Shown: positions 31,619-35,841 of the stretch, one piece after another
How positions within the stretch are numbered: the first letter of the stretch is position 1
How the letters are laid out: the number at the start of each line of letters is the position of its first letter
Assembly: GCA_964493015.1 (NCBI GenBank)
Contig: CAZBLU010000013.1
Location: 1-35,841, forward strand
Direction: 5' to 3'
DNA: 35,841 bases
Source of the DNA: Caldimicrobium sp964493015
GTDB lineage: Bacteria > Desulfobacterota > Thermodesulfobacteria > Thermodesulfobacteriales > Thermodesulfobacteriaceae
Notes under the pieces: generated by a model
The model's database searches: none
What the model was told of the DNA's origin: nothing
The model's input: only the letters and a program-made list of their open reading frames with translations
Position numbers and translations under genes: made by a program

Positions 31619-32518
31619 ATGGAATATCAGAGAACGCTTGCTGGGCCTATTTATTTTGAGGGAGAGGGGATATTTAGTGGGAGAGAAATTCGGGTGGAAC
31701 TACACCCTTTAAGAGAAAATGAAGGGATAATTTTTGAAAGGGCTGATTTAGTAGGGAAACCCCAAATAAAGCTTACGCCCCAGAATGTTTTTGGTTTAGA
31801 GGGGGCTGTCCTTATAACTGACGGGGATACCAGTATCATCCTAATTGAACATCTCCTCTCTGCCCTGCATGGGCTTGGCATTGATAATGCCTTAATAAAG
31901 GTTTATGGGGAAGAGATCCCTCTCCTTGATGGCTCAGTATTGCCCATTATTAAAAAGATCCAGGAGAGGGGATATCAATTATTGCCAGCCCCAAGACGAA
32001 AATTTGTGCTTAAGAGGCCCTTTGAGATGGTGAATGGGGTTGGCCGTATAAGCTTTAGGCCCCATAATGAGCTAAAGATTCAAGCAAAAATCAATTTTAA
32101 ACATCCTCTCATTGGCGAGCAGGCATATACCTTCAGGCTTAGTCCTAAGGCGTATATAAGTGAGCTTTCCTTTGCTCGGACCTTTGGGTTTAAAGCCCTT
32201 TTAGAGGAAAGGAAAAGACAGGGCATCCTCAAGGGGGGAACCCTTTCTAATGCCATAGTGATTGATGAGGAAGGTGTGCTTAATAAGGAGGGATTGAGAG
32301 CCCCTGATGAATTTGTGCGCCATAAGGTGTTAGACATAGTGGGAGATCTTTATACCCTTGGGCTTCCCCTTTTAGCTGAGATTGAGGCTGAATATTCGGG
32401 CCATAAGCTACATATTGAGGCTGTTAAAACCCTATTTCAAGCAGGATACCTTGAAGAGGTTGAAAGTAGGGCCCTTACTTTTTTATGGGTCCCTAAGAGA
32501 AGGAGAATTAATCCTTAG
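31619..32518 (+). CDS. lpxC: UDP-3-O-acyl-N-acetylglucosamine deacetylase
   Basis: LpxC is the zinc enzyme that commits UDP-3-O-acyl-GlcNAc to lipid A, so the organism makes lipopolysaccharide. The 299-residue protein has zinc ligands H78 (LIEHLLSAL), H235 and D239 (VRHKVLDIVGD), the catalytic His262 region (EYSGHKLH), and LLDGS. GGGGAG precedes the ATG. It is separated from pyrC by 154 bases and overlaps the convergent L,D-transpeptidase by 36 bases at its 3' end. Confidence 0.96.
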   Translation: MEYQRTLAGPIYFEGEGIFSGREIRVELHPLRENEGIIFERADLVGKPQIKLTPQNVFGLEGAVLITDGDTSIILIEHLLSALHGLGIDNALIKVYGEEIPLLDGSVLPIIKKIQERGYQLLPAPRRKFVLKRPFEMVNGVGRISFRPHNELKIQAKINFKHPLIGEQAYTFRLSPKAYISELSFARTFGFKALLEERKRQGILKGGTLSNAIVIDEEGVLNKEGLRAPDEFVRHKVLDIVGDLYTLGLPLLAEIEAEYSGHKLHIEAVKTLFQAGYLEEVESRALTFLWVPKRRRINP

Positions 32519-33430
32519 GGGAATAATTTTTCCTATATGATACACCAGTCCATCGGGTTTTTCTAAGATTTGATCTAAAAGCAAGAGATTTATTTGATAA
32601 CTTGCTCTGAGGTCTTTGGTCATGAGATCAAGTTTTTGTAAGATATGTTTAAGGGGGTTAGAAATGCGTTTTTCCAGATCTGGAAAGGCCTGTAAGTAGA
32701 TTTTATTTCCTTCTATAGCCAACTTATAGGGATCATATATAACCAGAACAGGTGTTTTTAGAGGCACTATGGTATAAAGATATTCAATATGTTCTGGGTA
32801 TAAACGGAAACAGCCATGAGTGGTTCTTCTACCAATGCTGTGAGGCTTATTAGTGCCATGAATGGCATAAAGCCCTCTATTTAAATAGAGGGCATATTCC
32901 CCCATGGGATTATCTGGCCCAGGGGGGACAACCTTAGGCAAGTCTGGCTCTTCGGCTCGGATAGAGTCTGTGGGATACCAAAAGGGCCTTTTTTGTTTCC
33001 GCTTAATGTAGTAGAGGCCCTCTGGAGGGAGTTTCCCTTTGTCTCCAATGCCAACAGGAAAGGTGAGAAATTTCCCTTGCTGAAAATAGTAAAGGCGCAT
33101 CTCTGGCAAGTTTATGAGTAGGAAGGGATTCTTTTTAGGGATATAGTCTGAGGGTAAGAGAATTTGATAAGGTAAGAGGATTTCTCTTCCAGGGGTAGGG
33201 ACCCAGGGATCCACATCACTATTAGCAAGAATTAGGGCCTGATAGCCTATTTTAAAGGTAACAGCAAGGTCAACGAGAGTATCTCCCTCTTTGAGTTTAT
33301 AGGTCCTGTTTTGAAAATAGATGGCCTTCTGAGGTTGAAGAGAGGTGAAGCCAAAGCCTTGAGAGAAAAGAAAAGTAAGATAGAATAGATAGATAACCAA
33401 TAAGGAGGCGATTTGATGCGCTATGCTCAT
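32483..33430 (-). CDS. L,D-transpeptidase (YkuD) with LysM domain
   Basis: The 315-residue exported enzyme has a hydrophobic N-terminus (LLVIYLFYLTFLFS, likely signal), a LysM peptidoglycan-binding domain at about 43-90 (YKLKEGDTLVDLAVTFKIGY), then the YkuD catalytic domain with H191 in IHGTNKPHSIG and the catalytic HGCFR (H205 to R209, nucleophile C207). It would form 3-3 cross-links or attach lipoproteins to peptidoglycan. Start ATG 33430 lies inside the divergent cysK-cysS gene (15-base 5' overlap). TTG at 33400 is an alternative start that removes the overlap but trims the signal. The 3' end overlaps lpxC. Confidence 0.9.
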   Translation of the reverse strand: MSIAHQIASLLVIYLFYLTFLFSQGFGFTSLQPQKAIYFQNRTYKLKEGDTLVDLAVTFKIGYQALILANSDVDPWVPTPGREILLPYQILLPSDYIPKKNPFLLINLPEMRLYYFQQGKFLTFPVGIGDKGKLPPEGLYYIKRKQKRPFWYPTDSIRAEEPDLPKVVPPGPDNPMGEYALYLNRGLYAIHGTNKPHSIGRRTTHGCFRLYPEHIEYLYTIVPLKTPVLVIYDPYKLAIEGNKIYLQAFPDLEKRISNPLKHILQKLDLMTKDLRASYQINLLLLDQILEKPDGLVYHIGKIIPLRINSPSLRDP

Positions 33431-35743
33431 ATCTTAGCCAAAATTGGTAATACACCTATTATTAAACTAAATAAAGTGAAAGTCAAGAGTTCTGTAGAGA
33501 TATGGGGAAAGCTTGAGGGACAAAATCCAGGAGGTTCTATAAAAGATAGGATTGCCTTAGCTATGATTGAGGATGCTGAGGCCAGGGGATTACTCAATCC
33601 TGAAAAGATAGTTATCGAGGCCTCAAGTGGAAACACTGGAATTGGTCTTGCTATGGTATGTGCAGCTAAAGGATACCGCTGTGTGATTGCCATGCCAGAG
33701 TCTGCCTCCCTTGAGAGAAGAAAGATTATGCAGGCCTTTGGAGCCGATATAATTCTCACACCAGCTCATAAGGGCACAGATGGGGCTATAGAGTTTGTTT
33801 ATGATTTGGTGAGAGCAGAGCCTGAAAAATACTTTTGTCCTGATCAATTTAACAATCCAGCTAACTGGCAGATGCACTATCGTACTACTGGGCCTGAGAT
33901 CTGGGCTCAAACAGAGGGAAAGGTCCGTTATGTGGTCTGTGGCCTTGGGACCACTGGCACAGCCATGGGTATTGCCCGTTATGCTTTAGACCATGCTCTC
34001 CCTTTTAAAGTGGTTGGCATTGAGCCCTTTCCTGGGCACAAAATCCAGGGCCTTAAAAATATGAAGGAATCCTTTCCACCTGGGATCTTTGACCGAAGGC
34101 TCCTTCACAAGGTCATCAATGTCCACGACGAAGAGGCCTATGAGATGGCAAGATGGCTTGCCAGAAAGGAGGGCATTTTTGTGGGCATGAGTGCTGGAGC
34201 AGCTCTTGCTGGGGCTTTGCATCTTGCTCAAGAAATAGAGGAAGGTCAAATTATAGTCATCTTCCCAGACAATGGAGAGAGATACCTCTCTACCCCCCTG
34301 TGGACCTTTGATATCCAAGAGGAAAAACGAGAACTTTATCTCTTTAATACCCTCACGCAAAAGAGGGAGCCCTTTATACCTAAGGAACCTCCTATTGTCA
34401 AGATTTATACCTGTGGGCCCACTCTCAATAGAAGGCCTCATTTAGGTCTTTACCGCAGACTACTCACTGTGGACATCTTAAAAAGATATCTCAAACTAAG
34501 GGGCTATCAGCTCTATCATGTGGTTAATCTTACTGATTTTGATGATAAGACTATACAGACCGCCTTAGAGGCTGGAAGACCCTTGAAAGAGCTCACTGAG
34601 GAAGTGGAACAAGCCTTTTATGAAGACCTAAAATTTTTACGCATTGAAAAAGCTGATCTCTATCCTAAGGTGAGTGAAAACCTTGAGGAAATGAAGGCCC
34701 TTGCTTTTAAGCTCTATGAAAAACACAAGGCCTATGAAAAGTTTTCCGCCCTTTATTTTGATGTTTCTCGCTTTCCGGACTATGGGAGACTCTCTAAGAT
34801 TGATTTAAAGGGCCTAAAGGCAGGTCTAACTGTGGATCAGGAGGAATATGAAAAGGAAGAGCCTTACGATTTTGCCCTTTTGAAGAGGGTGCATATCTTA
34901 GAGATGAAGGCAGGATATTTTCTGGAAACCCACATTGGACGGGTAAGGCCTACCTGGCATATACACTGTGCCTGCTTAGCGCTGAAGTATCTTGGTGAAA
35001 ACTTTGATCTCTATACCAGTGGAAGAGACCTTCTTTTTCCCCACCATGAAAACACAAGGGCAGTAGCTAAGGCGCTAACAGGTAAAGAGCTGGCTAATTA
35101 CTGGTTACATACAGAACTCACCTATTACAAGGGCAAAAAACTCTCCTCAGAGAATAGAATTACCCTTGAGGAGATTCGGGAAAGGGGCTTTGAAGGTAGA
35201 ACCCTGAGACTCTATATGCTGCAGAGCCACTACAGTAGTCCCTTTAATTTTTCCTGGAAGGCCTTAGAAGCAGCCCAGAAATTGATGGAGAGACTGGAAA
35301 CCTATTTAGCCTATCTCTATCTCGCCAAAGAAGCAGTGCTTACTGAGGGGGAAAGAGAGGAACTCTGGCAGGAGTTAGAAGGCTTTGAGAAAGCCTTTTT
35401 AGATGCTCTAAAAGAAGATCTCAATACTCCTCTTGCCCTCTCTGAGCTTACCAAATTTTTGAAGAATCTTTATAAGCAAGCAGAAAAAGGATTACCCCCT
35501 GGATTTAAAGACCGCCTCTTTGAAGTCTTGAAAAGGTTTAATAGGGTTTTTCAAATTTTTCTATTTCCTCAAGAAGTTTTAGAGGAAGAAATCTTAGGGA
35601 AAGCCAAGGTAAGAGATACAGCCAAAAGAGAGGGGCGTTTTGAAGAGGCAGATAGGCTTCGCTTGGAGCTCTTAAGCCTGGGCTATAAGGTCTACGATAC
35701 CCTGTCAGGCACAAGGGTGCTTCAGTTTGTTGATGAAGGCTAA
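33416..35743 (+). CDS. Cysteine synthase fused to a divergent cysteinyl-tRNA synthetase
   Basis: This single 775-residue frame has no internal stop. Residues 1 to about 300 are an O-acetylserine sulfhydrylase of the PLP fold: PLP lysine K43 (GGSIKDR), ASSGNTG (69-75), phosphate loop CGLGTTGTAMG (175-185), and FPDNGERYLST. From about 305 (RELYLFNTLTQKREPF) to the end is a full-length CysRS: TCGPT with zinc ligand C333, HIGH box as HLGL (342-345), NLTDFDDK, WHIHC with C518, FPHHEN with H543, KMSKS box as KLSSE (575-579), then the DALR-type and C-terminal domains (FEEADRLRLELLSLGYKV). The fourth zinc ligand Glu is Thr547, and the active-site His of HGGG is Tyr533. ATG 33416 follows GGAGG by eight bases; TTG 33413 is possible. 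Whether the second half charges tRNA-Cys is open. Confidence 0.93.
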   Translation: MRYAHILAKIGNTPIIKLNKVKVKSSVEIWGKLEGQNPGGSIKDRIALAMIEDAEARGLLNPEKIVIEASSGNTGIGLAMVCAAKGYRCVIAMPESASLERRKIMQAFGADIILTPAHKGTDGAIEFVYDLVRAEPEKYFCPDQFNNPANWQMHYRTTGPEIWAQTEGKVRYVVCGLGTTGTAMGIARYALDHALPFKVVGIEPFPGHKIQGLKNMKESFPPGIFDRRLLHKVINVHDEEAYEMARWLARKEGIFVGMSAGAALAGALHLAQEIEEGQIIVIFPDNGERYLSTPLWTFDIQEEKRELYLFNTLTQKREPFIPKEPPIVKIYTCGPTLNRRPHLGLYRRLLTVDILKRYLKLRGYQLYHVVNLTDFDDKTIQTALEAGRPLKELTEEVEQAFYEDLKFLRIEKADLYPKVSENLEEMKALAFKLYEKHKAYEKFSALYFDVSRFPDYGRLSKIDLKGLKAGLTVDQEEYEKEEPYDFALLKRVHILEMKAGYFLETHIGRVRPTWHIHCACLALKYLGENFDLYTSGRDLLFPHHENTRAVAKALTGKELANYWLHTELTYYKGKKLSSENRITLEEIRERGFEGRTLRLYMLQSHYSSPFNFSWKALEAAQKLMERLETYLAYLYLAKEAVLTEGEREELWQELEGFEKAFLDALKEDLNTPLALSELTKFLKNLYKQAEKGLPPGFKDRLFEVLKRFNRVFQIFLFPQEVLEEEILGKAKVRDTAKREGRFEEADRLRLELLSLGYKVYDTLSGTRVLQFVDEG

Positions 35744-35841
35744 GGTTTTAAGAGAAATCTACCATAGGTTATATACACATTTTGGGCCTCAAGGCTGGTG
35801 GCCAGCTGAAACCCCCTTTGAGGTATGCATAGGAGCCATCC
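35733..35841 (+). CDS. Start of an endonuclease III-like (HhH-GPD) DNA glycosylase
   Basis: ATG at 35733 opens a frame that runs off the window after 36 residues: MKAKVLREIYHRLYTHFGPQ then GWWPAETPFEVCIGAI. The FGPQGWWPAETPFEVxxGAI sequence is characteristic of the endonuclease III-related HhH-GPD family (base excision repair; usually continues with a helix-hairpin-helix and FeS cluster). It overlaps the fusion gene end by 11 bases. Confidence 0.75.
   Translation, partial: MKAKVLREIYHRLYTHFGPQGWWPAETPFEVCIGAI

Noticed and set aside
32483..32518. Possible sequence error at the lpxC/L,D-transpeptidase 3' overlap
   Set aside because: Both proteins have plausible C-termini and full catalytic motifs; convergent 3' overlaps are common.

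Overview
The window reads as a scaffold piece from a thermophilic, Gram-negative (two-membrane) bacterium. It is moderately AT-rich, has very short intergenic gaps, and encodes proteins rich in Lys, Glu and Arg. The gene set (LpxC, BamD, TolQ, SurA/PpiC, RseP, an L,D-transpeptidase, menaquinone by the futalosine route, a DUF2914 membrane protein) fits the Thermodesulfobacteria group of the Desulfobacterota. That placement is inferred from gene content, not from a phylogenetic marker. A run of 100 N at 3966-4065 is a scaffold gap, so the true distance between purB and secA is unknown.

Layout. 1-2560: the end of a repeat-built coiled-coil membrane protein, tRNA-Leu(UAG), a degenerate REP-like hairpin, tRNA-Glu(CUC), a radical SAM protein, and a patch of decayed regulator fragments. 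2564-7136: purB (minus), the gap, then secA with a small zinc-ribbon gene. 7133-13462: a minus-strand block of trxA-trxB-bamD and, upstream of it, a MurU-AmgK fusion, a small unknown protein, mqnB, mqnD and tolQ, nearly all overlapping. 13594-18653: a tight plus-strand operon of secG-dxr-rseP-tsaB and two dipeptide-type ABC permeases. 18656-23145: tRNA-Leu(GAG), a promoter-dense intergenic region, a secreted Pro/Tyr-rich protein, then a minus block of rpmE-prfA-Mth938-like-DUF2914 and tRNA-Arg(UCU). 23180-31464: a long plus-strand run of a GlmU-like acyltransferase, a PpiC-type foldase, a DEDD exonuclease, HtrA, a SurA-like foldase, recO, a LOG-family protein, pyrB and pyrC. 31619-35841: lpxC, an L,D-transpeptidase (minus), a cysteine synthase fused to a cysteinyl-tRNA synthetase, and the start of an endonuclease III-like gene.

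How the genes work together. Much of the window serves the cell envelope: SecA/SecG export, BamD, PpiC/SurA/HtrA and RseP quality control, TolQ, LpxC (lipid A), an L,D-transpeptidase and a MurU-AmgK fusion (peptidoglycan remodelling and recycling). The rest is core metabolism (purines, pyrimidines, isoprenoids, menaquinone, cysteine) and translation.

The most notable item is the 775-residue CysK-CysRS fusion. Its synthetase half keeps three zinc ligands and the C-terminal domains, but the HIGH and KMSKS signatures are changed and the fourth zinc ligand is missing. The MurU-AmgK fusion, a bidirectional promoter sharing one -35 element, and a palindrome-rich regulatory region are the other points worth a look. 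I saw no CRISPR array, insertion sequence, prophage or defence island.
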